A stretch of 64,000 nt of DNA. Source: Tenacibaculum tangerinum (GTDB lineage: Bacteria; Bacteroidota; Bacteroidia; Flavobacteriales; Flavobacteriaceae). Of this stretch, positions 36,769 through 46,203 are shown piece by piece (the stretch's first letter is position 1; every line of letters begins with the position of its first letter). The stretch is from assembly GCF_029853675.1 (NCBI RefSeq), contig NZ_CP122539.1, positions 2,313,001-2,377,000 of the forward strand, read 5' to 3'. Below the pieces are notes generated by a model. It was given only the letters and a program-made list of their open reading frames with translations, searched no databases and was not told the DNA's origin. The position numbers and the translations under genes were made by a program.

Positions 36769-37086
36769 TCTGAAGGGATTTAAATTCTATTTATTAAAAA
36801 CTAGGGCTTCTTGTATGATTTTTTAAAAATAAAAATCATTAACTATTTGTTAAAACTTTGGCAAATATATAAAAAAACACAAAATTTTATATGTTTTACA
36901 TAAGTAATCGGCTGTTTTTATTTTTTTTGAGAAAACAGAAACCCGTAAACCCACTAAAACACTAGGATTATAAAGGGTTAAGAAAATTATTTTTTTTGTG
37001 CTTATTGTCAAACGATTACACTAACGTATTCTTTTCAATAAAGAAAATGAGGATAATAGTTGTATTTTTATTGAAATTTATGATAA
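36769..37086. other. Divergent intergenic region between M43 protease and ABC ATPase
   Basis: 318 bases, A+T-rich, no gene seen. It should contain the promoters of both flanking genes. A minus-strand -7 element is listed separately. Confidence 0.6.
36862..36869 (-). promoter_or_regulatory. -7 promoter element for the M43 gene
   Basis: On the minus strand the sequence is TATATTTG, a perfect TAnnTTTG, about 95 bases before the M43 start. A matching upstream TTG at normal spacing is not clear. Confidence 0.45.
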
Positions 37087-38748
37087 ATGCTTGACGTTAA
37101 AAATTTAGAAATATCGTTTAAAAATACTCCTCCAGTTGTTCAGCAAATCTCTTTTAGTTTACAGAAAAATCAAATACTAGGAATTGTAGGTGAAAGTGGT
37201 AGTGGAAAGTCGGTAAGTTCGTTGGCTATTTTAGGGTTGCTTCCAAAAAATACGAAAGTAAAAGGAGAGCTTCTTTTTAACAAACAGTCTTTGCTTCTTT
37301 TTAACGAACAAGATTTTCAAAAAATACGTGGAAACCAAATAGCGATGATTTTTCAAGAACCGATGAGTTCTTTAAATCCTACCATGTCTTGTGGCATTCA
37401 GGTTGCTGAAATGTTACGACAACATACTCAACTTTCTGAACAGGAAATTAAGGTGGAGGTTCTTTCTCTATTCTCAAAAGTAAAACTTCCTAGACCTGAA
37501 GCTATTTATAATGCCTACCCACATCAAATAAGTGGCGGACAAAAACAACGGGTAATGATAGCGATGGCAATTGCTTGCAAACCTCAACTACTTATTGCCG
37601 ATGAACCTACTACTGCATTGGACGTAACGGTGCAAAAAGAAATCATTTCTTTATTAAAAGAGTTACAGCAAGAGTTTGAAATGGGCATTATTTTTATTTC
37701 ACACGATTTGGCATTGGTTTCTGAAATAGCAGATACTGTAGTCGTAATGCATCAAGGTAAAATTATTGAACAAGGAAAAGCTCGCGATGTATTTTTATTT
37801 CCGAAGAAAAACTACACGAAAGCGTTGATAAACTCTAAGCCTAACACTAAAAAACGCCTTAAAATTTTACCTACTGTTCACGATTTTGTAAACAAAACAA
37901 TTGATACTACTGTGTATACAGATGAAGAACGTGCTGCTTTCCATCAAAAAATATATAGCAAACCTCCGTTGTTAGAAATTATTAATTTGCATAAAAATTT
38001 TATTAGCAATGCTTCTTGGTTTTCAAAACCTACGCTTGTAAAGGCGGTGAACGATGTGTCTTTTAAAATTTATGAAGGGGAAACATTAGGACTAGTAGGA
38101 GAGAGTGGCTGTGGAAAAACGACCTTAAGTAGAGTTATTTTACAGCTAGAAAAGGCAAGTTCTGGAAGTATTTTATACAACGGAAAAGATCTTACCAAAC
38201 TTTCAAAAAATGATTTTAAAAAGCTTCGAAAAGAAATTCAAATCATTTTTCAAGACCCCTTTTCTTCTTTAAACCCGAGAATTACTGTTGGAAATGCTAT
38301 TTTAGAACCAATGCAAGTTCACCGTGTTTTAAGTTCTACTAATGAGCGCAAAGAATATGTGTGCAATTTATTAGAAAAAGTAGGTTTAGAAGCGGCTCAC
38401 TTTAACCGTTATCCGCATGAATTTTCAGGAGGCCAAAGACAACGTATAGGAATAGCTCGTGCTATTGCATTACAGCCAAAATTAATTATTTGCGACGAAT
38501 CGGTTTCAGCACTTGATGTATCGGTACAAGCACAAGTATTAAACTTATTAAATCAATTAAAAAAAGAGTTTAATTTTACCTATATTTTTATTTCACACGA
38601 CTTATCTGTGGTAAAGTATATGGCAGATCAGTTGGTTGTAATGAACAAAGGTAGGATAGAAGAAATAGCCGATGCTGACGAGATTTACCGAAACCCAAAG
38701 ACAAAATATACACAAACATTAATAGAAGCAATTCCCAAAGGACTATAA
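37087..38748 (+). CDS. Duplicated peptide ABC transporter ATPase (DppD-DppF fusion type)
   Basis: 553 residues with two ABC ATPase domains in one chain. First: Walker A GESGSGKS, signature ISGGQKQRV, Walker B LLIADEPTTALD. Second: GESGCGKT, FSGGQRQRIGIARA, LIICDESVSALD. The oligopeptide-binding C-terminal extension after the first domain (FPKKNYTKALINSKP) marks the peptide/nickel transporter group. Permeases and binding protein are not adjacent; in Bacteroidota this subunit is often encoded apart. It may feed on peptides released by the two nearby proteases, but that is inference. It begins a run of plus-strand genes. Confidence 0.9.
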   Translation: MLDVKNLEISFKNTPPVVQQISFSLQKNQILGIVGESGSGKSVSSLAILGLLPKNTKVKGELLFNKQSLLLFNEQDFQKIRGNQIAMIFQEPMSSLNPTMSCGIQVAEMLRQHTQLSEQEIKVEVLSLFSKVKLPRPEAIYNAYPHQISGGQKQRVMIAMAIACKPQLLIADEPTTALDVTVQKEIISLLKELQQEFEMGIIFISHDLALVSEIADTVVVMHQGKIIEQGKARDVFLFPKKNYTKALINSKPNTKKRLKILPTVHDFVNKTIDTTVYTDEERAAFHQKIYSKPPLLEIINLHKNFISNASWFSKPTLVKAVNDVSFKIYEGETLGLVGESGCGKTTLSRVILQLEKASSGSILYNGKDLTKLSKNDFKKLRKEIQIIFQDPFSSLNPRITVGNAILEPMQVHRVLSSTNERKEYVCNLLEKVGLEAAHFNRYPHEFSGGQRQRIGIARAIALQPKLIICDESVSALDVSVQAQVLNLLNQLKKEFNFTYIFISHDLSVVKYMADQLVVMNKGRIEEIADADEIYRNPKTKYTQTLIEAIPKGL

Positions 38749-38804
38749 CTTTTTTCACTGCGTTATTAATGGTATATTGCACCGTTAAAAACGAAAACAA
38801 ACTT

Positions 38805-39821
38805 ATGAAGATTATTGTACCAATGGCAGGAATTGGGTCTCGTTTAAGACCACATACACTCACAACGCCTAAGCCATTAACTGTAATAGGAGGCAAACCC
38901 ATCGTACAACGCTTAGTAGAAGATATTGCTTCTGTAATTGACGAACCTATCGAAGAAATTGCATTTGTTATAGGACCACTTGCAAAAGGTTTTCCCGCTA
39001 ATACAGAAGAAAAACTTAAAATAATTGCAGAAAAATTAGGTGCGAAAGGTTCTGTATACGTTCAAGAACAAGCCTTAGGTACAGCCCATGCGATTTACTG
39101 TGCTAAAGACTCTCTTTCGGGGCCTTGTGTAGTTGCTTATGCAGATACATTATTTAAAGCCGATTTTACTTTAGACACCAATGCAGACGGTGCTATTTGG
39201 GTAAAACAAGTGGAAGACCCTAGTGCTTTTGGCGTGGTAAATGTAACCGATGGTTTTATTACTGATTTTATAGAAAAGCCTAAAGACTTTGTGTCTGATT
39301 TAGCCATTATTGGTATTTATTATTTCAAAGACGGAGATAAATTAAAGGAAGAAATTCAATATTTAATTGATAATGACTTAAAAGAAAACGGAGAATATCA
39401 ATTAACTAATGTGTTAGAGTCTTTGAAACAACAAGGAGCAAAATTCATACCAGGTAAAGTGAATTCTTGGATGGATTGTGGCAAAAAAGACGCTACCGTA
39501 GATACAAACAAACAAGTGCTAGGTTTTGAGCAAGCCGATGGCAACAATTTAGTGTCTGATGACGTTGTATTAGAGAATGCTGAAGTTATTCAGCCCTGTT
39601 ATATTGGAAAAAACGTCGTGTTAAAAAACACTACAATAGGTCCTTTCGTTTCTATTGGTGAAAATAGTGTTGTTGAAAATTCAACCATTACAAACTCATT
39701 AATACAAACAAATGTTCATATTTCAAATGCCAATTTAGACAATGCTATGATTGGTAATCATGCAAAATACAATGCTAATTATACATCCGTGAGTATAGGT
39801 GATTATACAGAGCTTACATAA
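38805..39821 (+). CDS. Sugar-phosphate nucleotidyltransferase
   Basis: 338 residues from ATG 38805. The N-terminal motif MKIIVPMAGIGSRLRPHTLT (GxGxRLRPxT) and PKPLTVIGGKPIVQ define the nucleotidyl transferase fold, with EQALGTAHAIYCAK and AYADTLF following. The C-terminal third (CYIGKNVVLKNTTIGPFVSI and following) has hexapeptide repeats forming a left-handed beta-helix. The group includes glucose-1-phosphate thymidylyl- and mannose-1-phosphate guanylyltransferases; the substrate is not certain. The ATG at 38769 in the same frame lacks conserved residues before the motif and is rejected. Confidence 0.88.
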   Translation: MKIIVPMAGIGSRLRPHTLTTPKPLTVIGGKPIVQRLVEDIASVIDEPIEEIAFVIGPLAKGFPANTEEKLKIIAEKLGAKGSVYVQEQALGTAHAIYCAKDSLSGPCVVAYADTLFKADFTLDTNADGAIWVKQVEDPSAFGVVNVTDGFITDFIEKPKDFVSDLAIIGIYYFKDGDKLKEEIQYLIDNDLKENGEYQLTNVLESLKQQGAKFIPGKVNSWMDCGKKDATVDTNKQVLGFEQADGNNLVSDDVVLENAEVIQPCYIGKNVVLKNTTIGPFVSIGENSVVENSTITNSLIQTNVHISNANLDNAMIGNHAKYNANYTSVSIGDYTELT

Positions 39822-40809
39822 AAACTCGAGAAAAGAGAAAACAAAGGAGAGAATAGAGAAAAGAGAAAAGAGATTTTTTCTTAAATCGCTAGTGTCTTTT
39901 TTCTTTATTCTTTATTCTTTCTTCTTATATGCTCAAGACAGTATTCCTGCTGCGGTTACTATTGCTGAAAACAAGAATATTGAATTTCAACAATCTTTCT
40001 TTAAGGCACTGTCTGATAAAGCCACTTTTAACTACAAAAAAGCGATAGAGCATTTAGAGCAGTGTAATCGAATATTTTCTAATAATAAATCGGTATTATT
40101 TGAGCTTTCTAAAAACTATGAAAAACTAGGTAGAAACCCTGAGGCTTTAACCTATATTGATTTAGCATTGGAAGAAGACCCTACCAATATTTGGATGCTA
40201 GAGCACAAGGTTTTAATTTTAAGAAAGCTGGCTAATTTTAACGATGCCATTCTTACACAAGAAAAAATAGCTTCGGTATACCCTAAGAAAAAGCGATTGT
40301 TGGTTTTTTTACACCTTCAAAATAACGACAGGCAAGCAGCCCAAAAGGTGTTGGCAGAACTAAAAGATGCAAAACTATTGAATGGTAGACTTCGTGCGAT
40401 TGAAAAAAAATTAAATGCTAGAAAAACAGCAATAGAAGAGCCCAAAAAACTTTCTGAAAACCTTGACGCTAAATCACTTTTTGAGAAAGAAAAATCATTT
40501 GACAACTTAAAAGCACTATTAATTAAATTAGCTTCAGAAAGCGATAGCGACTTATTAAAGTATAGTGAATACGGTATAACCCTATTCCCTGCCCAACCTT
40601 TCGCATACCTAATGAACGGAAAAGCACTTAACTATAATAACGCTTATAAAAAAGCTTTAGACACGCTACAAAACGGCATTGATTTTGTAATTGATGACCA
40701 TGAAATTGAAGCAAAATTTTATTTAGAAATGTCGAAAGCTTATCAAGGATTAGGTGACACAAAAAAGGCAACTATGTATAAAAACAAAGCTGAAAAATTT
40801 TTAAAATAA
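39799..40809 (+). CDS. TPR-repeat protein, probably exported
   Basis: About 320 residues with TPR-like helical pairs (FNYKKAIEHLEQCNRIFSNN, PEALTYIDLALEEDPTN, NNAYKKALDTLQNGIDFV). A hydrophobic stretch followed by FLYAQ looks like a signal peptide. The start is unclear: the frame has no ATG before the signal peptide, and the first possible initiators are a GTG at 39799 inside the preceding gene or non-standard codons in the purine-rich GAGAAAAGAGAAA repeats. The spot where a methionine would be expected (before EKREKRFFLK) has ATA. It sits before DUF4292 and envC, an order I recall as conserved in Flavobacteriaceae. Confidence 0.72.
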   Translation: MIIQSLHKNSRKEKTKERIEKREKRFFLKSLVSFFFILYSFFLYAQDSIPAAVTIAENKNIEFQQSFFKALSDKATFNYKKAIEHLEQCNRIFSNNKSVLFELSKNYEKLGRNPEALTYIDLALEEDPTNIWMLEHKVLILRKLANFNDAILTQEKIASVYPKKKRLLVFLHLQNNDRQAAQKVLAELKDAKLLNGRLRAIEKKLNARKTAIEEPKKLSENLDAKSLFEKEKSFDNLKALLIKLASESDSDLLKYSEYGITLFPAQPFAYLMNGKALNYNNAYKKALDTLQNGIDFVIDDHEIEAKFYLEMSKAYQGLGDTKKATMYKNKAEKFLK

Positions 40810-40833
40810 ATACGTTTCGTTAGTACTAATTTT

Positions 40834-41601
40834 ATGAAATACAACCACTTACTTATTTTACTCCTTTTAGTATTTGTTTCTTGTAAAGCTACTAAAAATG
40901 TTACTGGAAGCACCTATATTAAAGAGCTTTCTGCACGTAAAGTAGCCAAAAAACATGTAGCAACAAATTTTGACAAGAAAACGGTAGATGCCCGTTTAAA
41001 GGTAAATTACGAGGATAATAAAGAAAATTTAGGGTTTTCTGTACGCATGAAAATAAAAAAAGACGAGGTTATTTGGTTAAAAGGCACTAAAATAATTTCT
41101 ATTTTTAAAGCGAAAATTACCCCTACCAAAGTACAGTTTTACTCTCCGTATAAGAAAAATTATTTCGATGGTGATTTTTCAATGCTTAAAAAACTGCTGG
41201 GAACAGATATTAATTTTAATCAATTACAAAGTATGTTGCTAGGAGAAGCTTTAGTAGATATAAAATCTGAACGTCAAGAAGTTCAAATTCAACAAACATC
41301 CTATCAACTATCACCAAAAAAACAACCTGAGTTGTTCGACTTGTTTTTTTATATAAATCCAACCCATTTTAAACTCGACAAACAACTGGTTGTAAACTCA
41401 CTAAAAGACCAACTTTTAAGTATTAGCTACCCAAAGTATGATAAAAAGGAAGGTGCTTTTTTTCCTGAAAAAATTACGATAAAAGCTACAGAAAAAACGA
41501 AATTTACCAATATTGATATAACCACTCGTGCAGTAGAGTTTGACACCAAACTAAATGTAGATTTTAACATTCCTACAGGATATAAAGAAATTAAACTATA
41601 A
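40834..41601 (+). CDS. DUF4292 family lipoprotein
   Basis: 255 residues with lipobox LVFVSC (Cys at residue 17) after a short hydrophobic signal (YNHLLILLLLVF). The mature part (VDARLKVNYEDNKENLGFSV, VIWLKGTKIISIFKAKITPT) has the alternating pattern of a LolA/LolB-like half-barrel, which is how DUF4292 is usually viewed. It is probably bound to the outer membrane on the periplasmic side. Its TAA overlaps the ATG of envC by one base, so the two are translationally coupled. Confidence 0.82.
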   Translation: MKYNHLLILLLLVFVSCKATKNVTGSTYIKELSARKVAKKHVATNFDKKTVDARLKVNYEDNKENLGFSVRMKIKKDEVIWLKGTKIISIFKAKITPTKVQFYSPYKKNYFDGDFSMLKKLLGTDINFNQLQSMLLGEALVDIKSERQEVQIQQTSYQLSPKKQPELFDLFFYINPTHFKLDKQLVVNSLKDQLLSISYPKYDKKEGAFFPEKITIKATEKTKFTNIDITTRAVEFDTKLNVDFNIPTGYKEIKL

Positions 41602-42820
41602 TGATGAAAAATGCTGTTTTTTATATTTCTTTCCTATCCCTCCTTTTCTTAGGGGTTTCTTCTTTTTCTCAGACTAGAAAAGAGTTAGAAAACAAACGAA
41701 AGAAACTTAAAAATGAAATAGAGCAGGTAAACACTCTTTTGTTTAACACAAAGAAAAAGAAGAGTAGTGCTTTAGATGATTTGAAAGATTTAATTCAAAA
41801 AATAAATGTTCGAGAACGTTTAATCGAAACCATTGAATTAGAAGCTCGGTTGCTCTCAAAAGAAATTAAATCAAACGAACGACAGTTAAAAAAATACAAC
41901 GATGAGCTATCAAAATTAAAAGACGATTACCGAGACATGGTTGTAAAATCATATAAAAGTAAATCTCAACAGAGTAAAACAATGTTTTTACTTTCTTCTG
42001 AAAGTTTTTATCAAGCCTACAAGCGATTAAAATACATGCAGCAGTATAAAGAGTATAGAAAAAAGCAAGGAGAAGAAATTATGACTAAAACAACGCTTGT
42101 TAAAAAACTAAACGACTCGTTAATTGCTCAAAAAAGATCGAAAGAAACCTTGCTTTCCGATGAAAAAAATCATAAAAAAGAAATTGAAGGAGATAAGAAA
42201 GACCAAGAGAAATTACTTTCAAAAATAAAAAAAGAAGAAAAAAATATAAAAAAGATTTACAGAAAAAACAACGTGAAGAGAAAAGAATTGCTGCTAAAAT
42301 TGATAAATTAATTAACGATGCTATTGCAAAAGCAAACAAAGGAAAAAAAACAGCTACTGGTAAAAAAAGTAGTGCAGGTTTTATTTTAAATGCTGAAGAA
42401 AAGGTTCTTTTAGCTAACTTTGAACAAAATAAAGGTAAACTGCCTTGGCCTGTTAAAGGTATTATTACTAGAAAGTATGGTGTACAGCCACATCCTACTT
42501 TTCCTGGAATTAGTATTAATAGCCACGGCTTATACATTGCCACCGAAGCCAACACTAGTGTGAAAAGTATTTTTAACGGGAAAGTGCTGGTTATTCAGTT
42601 ACATTCTGACGGAAGAAAATCGGTATTGGTACAACATGGTGATTATATTTCTGCATACAACAAACTTAAAGAAGTATATGTAAAAAAAGGCGACGTAGTA
42701 AAAACAGGCGAAATATTAGGAAAAGTATTTACTGATAAAGTAACGGGTAAAACACAACTTAGTTTTATGTTGTATAAAAATAGGAACCGATTGAATCCTG
42801 CGCAGTGGATTCGTTCATAA
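41601..42820 (+). CDS. envC: EnvC-like murein hydrolase activator (M23 fold), frameshifted
   Basis: As read, two frames: 41601-42311 (signal peptide and coiled coil, KELENKRKKLKNEIEQVNTL) and, in the next frame, the linker plus LytM domain ending at 42820 (SHGLYIATEANTSVKSIFNG, VLVQHGDYISAYNKLKEVYV, GKTQLSFMLYKNRNRLNPAQ). One extra A in the run at 42248-42253 joins them as KDLQKKQREEKRIAAKIDKL, giving about 406 residues, normal for EnvC. The LytM domain lacks the HxH zinc motif (QLSF in its place) and the HxxxD partner. It should therefore be a non-catalytic activator of amidases at the septum, as EnvC is in E. coli. Confidence 0.85.
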
Positions 42821-42919
42821 TAAATTACCTCTGAGCAATCATACGAGGCTTTTAAAGAAAAATGTTTAAAAAGTTTCGACAGAAGTCGATATATTTAACT
42901 CTCATTTAGTGAGTAACTT

Positions 42920-43954
42920 ATGAAAAACGCATCAAACTTTATCATTGTAACGGTAGCTATTATTGCTGCCTTAGTTGTGGGTAAGGGTATTTTAATTCCT
43001 TTTGTTTTTGCTATTATTTTTTGGTTTCTAACACGAGAAATACGAAAAACAATATACAGGCTACCCTTAGCTAGACGTTTTATTCCTACTTGGTTGGGTA
43101 ATGTTTTAGTCTTTACACTTATTATGCTCGGGTTTAGTTTTGTTTCTCAAATTTTAACCAGTAGTATTTCCGATCTTACTGCTTCGTATTCTAAATACGA
43201 GCCAAATATTGAAGCAATTATCAATCGTATTAATGATTATTTCAACATTGATGTAATGAAATCGTTGAAATCAATTGTGGGAGATTTTGATTATGGGTTG
43301 TTTTTAGGCAATATAGCAAACGGAATTAGTGGTTTGTTAGGAGATACTTTTATGATTATAATTTATGCCTTATTTCTCTTTTTAGAGGAAAGTAGTTTTA
43401 AAGAGAAATTGCAAAAGGTATTTATGAGCGCTAAGAAGAATCCACAAGGCGTTCAAGCTATTTTAAAAAAAATAGAAAAATCCATCTCTAATTATTTGCG
43501 ATTAAAAACCTATGTAAGTTTATTAACAGGTTTATTAAGTTATTTAGTGTTGTTGTTTGCTGGGGTAGACGGTGCCGCATTTTGGGCATTTCTTATTTTT
43601 TTATTAAACTATATTCCCACCATTGGCTCATTGGTAGCCACTGTTTTTCCAGCTATATTTTCTTTAATTCAGTTTGGAGAGTTCTCTCCTTTTTTAATGG
43701 TTTTAATTGGTGTGGGGTCAATTCAAGTAATCGTAGGAAATGTGGTAGAGCCAAGAGTTTTCGGAAAATCACTTAATTTGAGTCCGCTGGTTACCATTTT
43801 ATCGTTAGCTGTTTGGGGAGAAATATGGGGAATTACAGGCATGATACTATCAGTACCTATTACTGTAATTATGATTATTATCTTTTCTCAGTTTGAAAAA
43901 ACAAAAAGCATTGCCATTTTCTTGTCTGAAAACGGCAATATAGAAGATATATAG
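42920..43954 (+). CDS. AI-2E family transporter (PerM type)
   Basis: 344 residues with about seven or eight membrane helices. Typical family features: the N-terminal helix pair, a soluble middle part (YFNIDVMKSLKSIVGDFDYG), and the C-terminal block FLIFLLNYIPTIGSLVATVF with VGNVVEPRVFGKSLNLSPLV. Family members were linked to AI-2 export but many are sodium/proton antiporters or of unknown substrate. It follows envC by about 100 bases. Confidence 0.88.
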   Translation: MKNASNFIIVTVAIIAALVVGKGILIPFVFAIIFWFLTREIRKTIYRLPLARRFIPTWLGNVLVFTLIMLGFSFVSQILTSSISDLTASYSKYEPNIEAIINRINDYFNIDVMKSLKSIVGDFDYGLFLGNIANGISGLLGDTFMIIIYALFLFLEESSFKEKLQKVFMSAKKNPQGVQAILKKIEKSISNYLRLKTYVSLLTGLLSYLVLLFAGVDGAAFWAFLIFLLNYIPTIGSLVATVFPAIFSLIQFGEFSPFLMVLIGVGSIQVIVGNVVEPRVFGKSLNLSPLVTILSLAVWGEIWGITGMILSVPITVIMIIIFSQFEKTKSIAIFLSENGNIEDI

Positions 43955-44214
43955 CTAAAATTTTAGCTAACACTATTTAATTTTTAACTTACTCTAATAA
44001 TGATTGGTTTATGGCTAAAAAACTGTAATCAAATGAAAGCATAAAAAAGTTCATCAACAGTGTAGTTAACAGTAAATTCAAGATAAGAAAATTCCATTTC
44101 ACCTAAAAAAACATAAAATCAATCACATTAAAGTGCTGATTTTTAAACTTATATTCTGATTACTGATTTCAAAAATTGCTGAATATTTATGCTTACTTGA
44201 TATTTTTGTGTTGA
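43955..44214. other. Intergenic region before the IS982 relic
   Basis: 260 A+T-rich bases downstream of the AI-2E permease with no credible gene. It may contain further unrecognisable decay of the IS982 copy that follows. Confidence 0.5.
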
Positions 44215-44306
44215 GATTAATCGCTTATTCCTTCTATCCAACCATACCTAACATCAACATTGATAAGCCTACAAAAAATCAGATAAAATATCTAGAACTC
44301 ACGTTA
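44215..44306 (+). pseudogene. 3' end relic of an IS982 element
   Basis: TTAATCGCTTATTCCTTCTA and the following CCAACCATACCTAACATCAA align base for base, with about one change in five, to the reverse complement of 20323-20415, the C-terminal codons of the full IS982 (GLIAYSFYPTKPNI). The relic runs to the tip AGAACTCACGTT, matching the IS982 terminal repeat. Everything upstream of this end is lost. Confidence 0.75.
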
Positions 44307-44339
44307 AAATAATAACATTTAGCACCTATTTTACCCGTT

Positions 44340-44561
44340 AACGTGATTTGATTTCAGGATACAATATCAAATTGAATTTACCAAAAATCAACACAATGTC
44401 ATGTCGATAGCCTGAAGTATGATTGATGAGACATCTCACTGTGAAAGGATACCTATATAGATGAAATTTCTCTCTGTCGTTCGGAATGATATTTTTAAAT
44501 GAATTTTATAGGTAAAAACTTTAAAATCAGCACAATAAAATCCCGAATCCGAACTCACATC
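44340..44561 (+). repeat. Dispersed IS982-like miniature element, copy B
   Basis: About 220 bp. The left end ACGTGATTTGATTTCAGGAT and right end TCCCGAATCCGAACTCACA are degenerate versions of the IS982 tips. Internal blocks CAATATCAAATTGAATTTAC, GTCATGTCGATAGC, GAGACATCTCACT, GTCGTTCGGAATGA and TTAAAATCAGCACAA match copies A and C. It follows the IS982 3' relic by about 30 bases. Confidence 0.8.
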
Positions 44562-44654
44562 CGTTAAATTCTCTATTACTTTTAAAGCCTGATAAAAATC
44601 ATATTTTACATTAAACTATGCTTGTATTTTTGAGGTGGTTAAGTATAAGAAGAA

Positions 44655-44789
44655 ATGATACAATTTATAAATATGCCGATGGTATCTTGGACAAATGGAA
44701 CCATTATGATGCTTGTTTTCGGTTTGGTTTGTATAGGTTTAGTTGTAACTCTTTTAATTCTTGTTAATGGTGGCAAGAAAAAAGAGTAA
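44655..44789 (+). CDS. Small single-helix membrane protein
   Basis: A 44-residue frame: MIQFINMPMVSWTNGTIMML, then a hydrophobic helix (VFGLVCIGLVVTLLILV) and a charged end NGGKKKE. The charge pattern predicts the C-terminus in the cytoplasm. A TATTTTTG element (fits TAnnTTTG) lies about 25 bases upstream and a strong terminator begins 28 bases after the stop, which supports a real transcript. No function can be assigned. Confidence 0.6.
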   Translation: MIQFINMPMVSWTNGTIMMLVFGLVCIGLVVTLLILVNGGKKKE

Positions 44790-44816
44790 ATACGTTTTTA
44801 GTTATAATAGTTGATT

Positions 44817-44877
44817 GAAGAAGCACTCTTTTAAATAATGTGTTAGTGGTTTAACATTCGAGTGCTTCTTCTTCTTT
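44817..44877. terminator. Bidirectional terminator between the small gene and gcdH
   Basis: GAAGAAGCACTC (44817-44828) pairs perfectly with GAGTGCTTCTTC (44860-44871) over 12 bases, with a 31-base loop. T-rich sequence follows on the plus strand. It lies between convergent genes. Confidence 0.7.
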
Positions 44878-46055
44878 TATTTGAATGCGTTTAAACCTGT
44901 AATATCTAATCCTGTAATTAACAAATGAACGTCGTGTGTGCCTTCGTAAGTAATTACGCTTTCTAAATTCATGGCATGTCTCATAATTGAATACTCTCCA
45001 GAAATCCCCATCGCTCCTAATACCTGTCTAGCTTCACGTGCTATTTTCAATGCCATATCTACATTGTTTCGCTTTGCCATAGATATTTGAGCAGAGGTTG
45101 CTCTACCTTCATTTTTTAAGACTCCTAATCGCCACGTTAACAACTGTGCTTTTGTAATTTCGGTAATCATTTCAGCCAACTTTTTTTGTTGCAACTGAAA
45201 TTGCCCTATTGGTTTTCCAAATTGGGTACGTTCTTTCGCATAACGTAATGCTGTATCGTAACAATCCATGGCAGCACCTATGGCTCCCCAAGCAATACCA
45301 TATCGAGCAGAGTCAAGGCATAACAAAGGTGCTCCTAACCCTGATTTATTGGGTAATAAATTTTCTTTTGGAACTTTTACATCATCAAAAATTAACTCAC
45401 CCGTTATCGATGCCCTTAACGACCATTTATTATGCGTTTCTGGTGTAGAAAAACCTTGCATACCACGTTCTACTATCAAACCGTGAATGCGTCCTTCTTC
45501 ATTTTTTGCCCATACTACTGCCACGTCGCAAATGGGTGCGTTCGAAATCCACATCTTTGCCCCATTCAACAAATAATGGTCTCCCATGTCTTTAAACTTG
45601 GTTTCCATTCCTCCGGGGTTGCTACCGTGATTGGGTTCTGTGAGTCCAAAACTTCCCATCCATTCTCCTGAAGCCAATTTTGGTAAGTATTTTTGTCTTT
45701 GCTCCTCAGTTCCGTAATGATAAATAGGCCCCATAACCAATGAAGATTGTACCGAAGCAGTCGACCGAATACCACTATCACCACGTTCTAACTCTTGCAT
45801 AATTAGCCCGTAAGAAATTTGGTCTAACCCTGCTCCGCCATACGCTTCAGGAATATACGATCCAAAAGCTCCTACCTCTGCCAATCCGCTAATCAATACC
45901 TTCGGAAATTCTGCGCGTTGTGCATATTCTTCAATTATTGGAGATATATTTTTCTTAACCCATTCACGAGCAGTATCGCGAACAAGTTTGTGCTCTTCGG
46001 TTAATAAATCATCTACTTGGTAATAATCTGGTGCTTGAAATAAATCAGACTTCAT
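44877..46055 (-). CDS. gcdH: Glutaryl-CoA dehydrogenase-type acyl-CoA dehydrogenase
   Basis: 392 residues from ATG at 46053-46055 (MKSDLFQAPDYYQVDDLLTE); the open frame continues upstream but without conserved sequence. All three acyl-CoA dehydrogenase domains are present: ARE-type N-terminus, FGLTEPNHGSNPGGMET in the middle (FAD contact), and RTQFGKPIGQFQLQQKKLAE. The catalytic base is the Glu in TYEGTHDVHLL. The YEGTHDxH ending and GMETK motif are those of glutaryl-CoA dehydrogenases, which act in lysine and tryptophan breakdown. It stands alone and is divergent from rnpA. Confidence 0.88.
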   Translation of the reverse strand: MKSDLFQAPDYYQVDDLLTEEHKLVRDTAREWVKKNISPIIEEYAQRAEFPKVLISGLAEVGAFGSYIPEAYGGAGLDQISYGLIMQELERGDSGIRSTASVQSSLVMGPIYHYGTEEQRQKYLPKLASGEWMGSFGLTEPNHGSNPGGMETKFKDMGDHYLLNGAKMWISNAPICDVAVVWAKNEEGRIHGLIVERGMQGFSTPETHNKWSLRASITGELIFDDVKVPKENLLPNKSGLGAPLLCLDSARYGIAWGAIGAAMDCYDTALRYAKERTQFGKPIGQFQLQQKKLAEMITEITKAQLLTWRLGVLKNEGRATSAQISMAKRNNVDMALKIAREARQVLGAMGISGEYSIMRHAMNLESVITYEGTHDVHLLITGLDITGLNAFK

Positions 46056-46203
46056 ATATATGTATTTTAAAATTAATTTTACGAAATAGTATAAGAGAAA
46101 TGTAAAATTAATTGCGATTTGTTTTATGTGGTTTCTTAAAAGAACGTATTCAAAAATACTTAAAAAAATGGTTATTCGTGTAGGTTTACGTATGTTTGTA
46201 CTG

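Noticed and set aside
46126..46203. Longer N-terminus for RnpA
   Set aside because: The family begins with the RFTLxKxERL motif; the extra 26 residues are unconserved and lie in the divergent promoter region.
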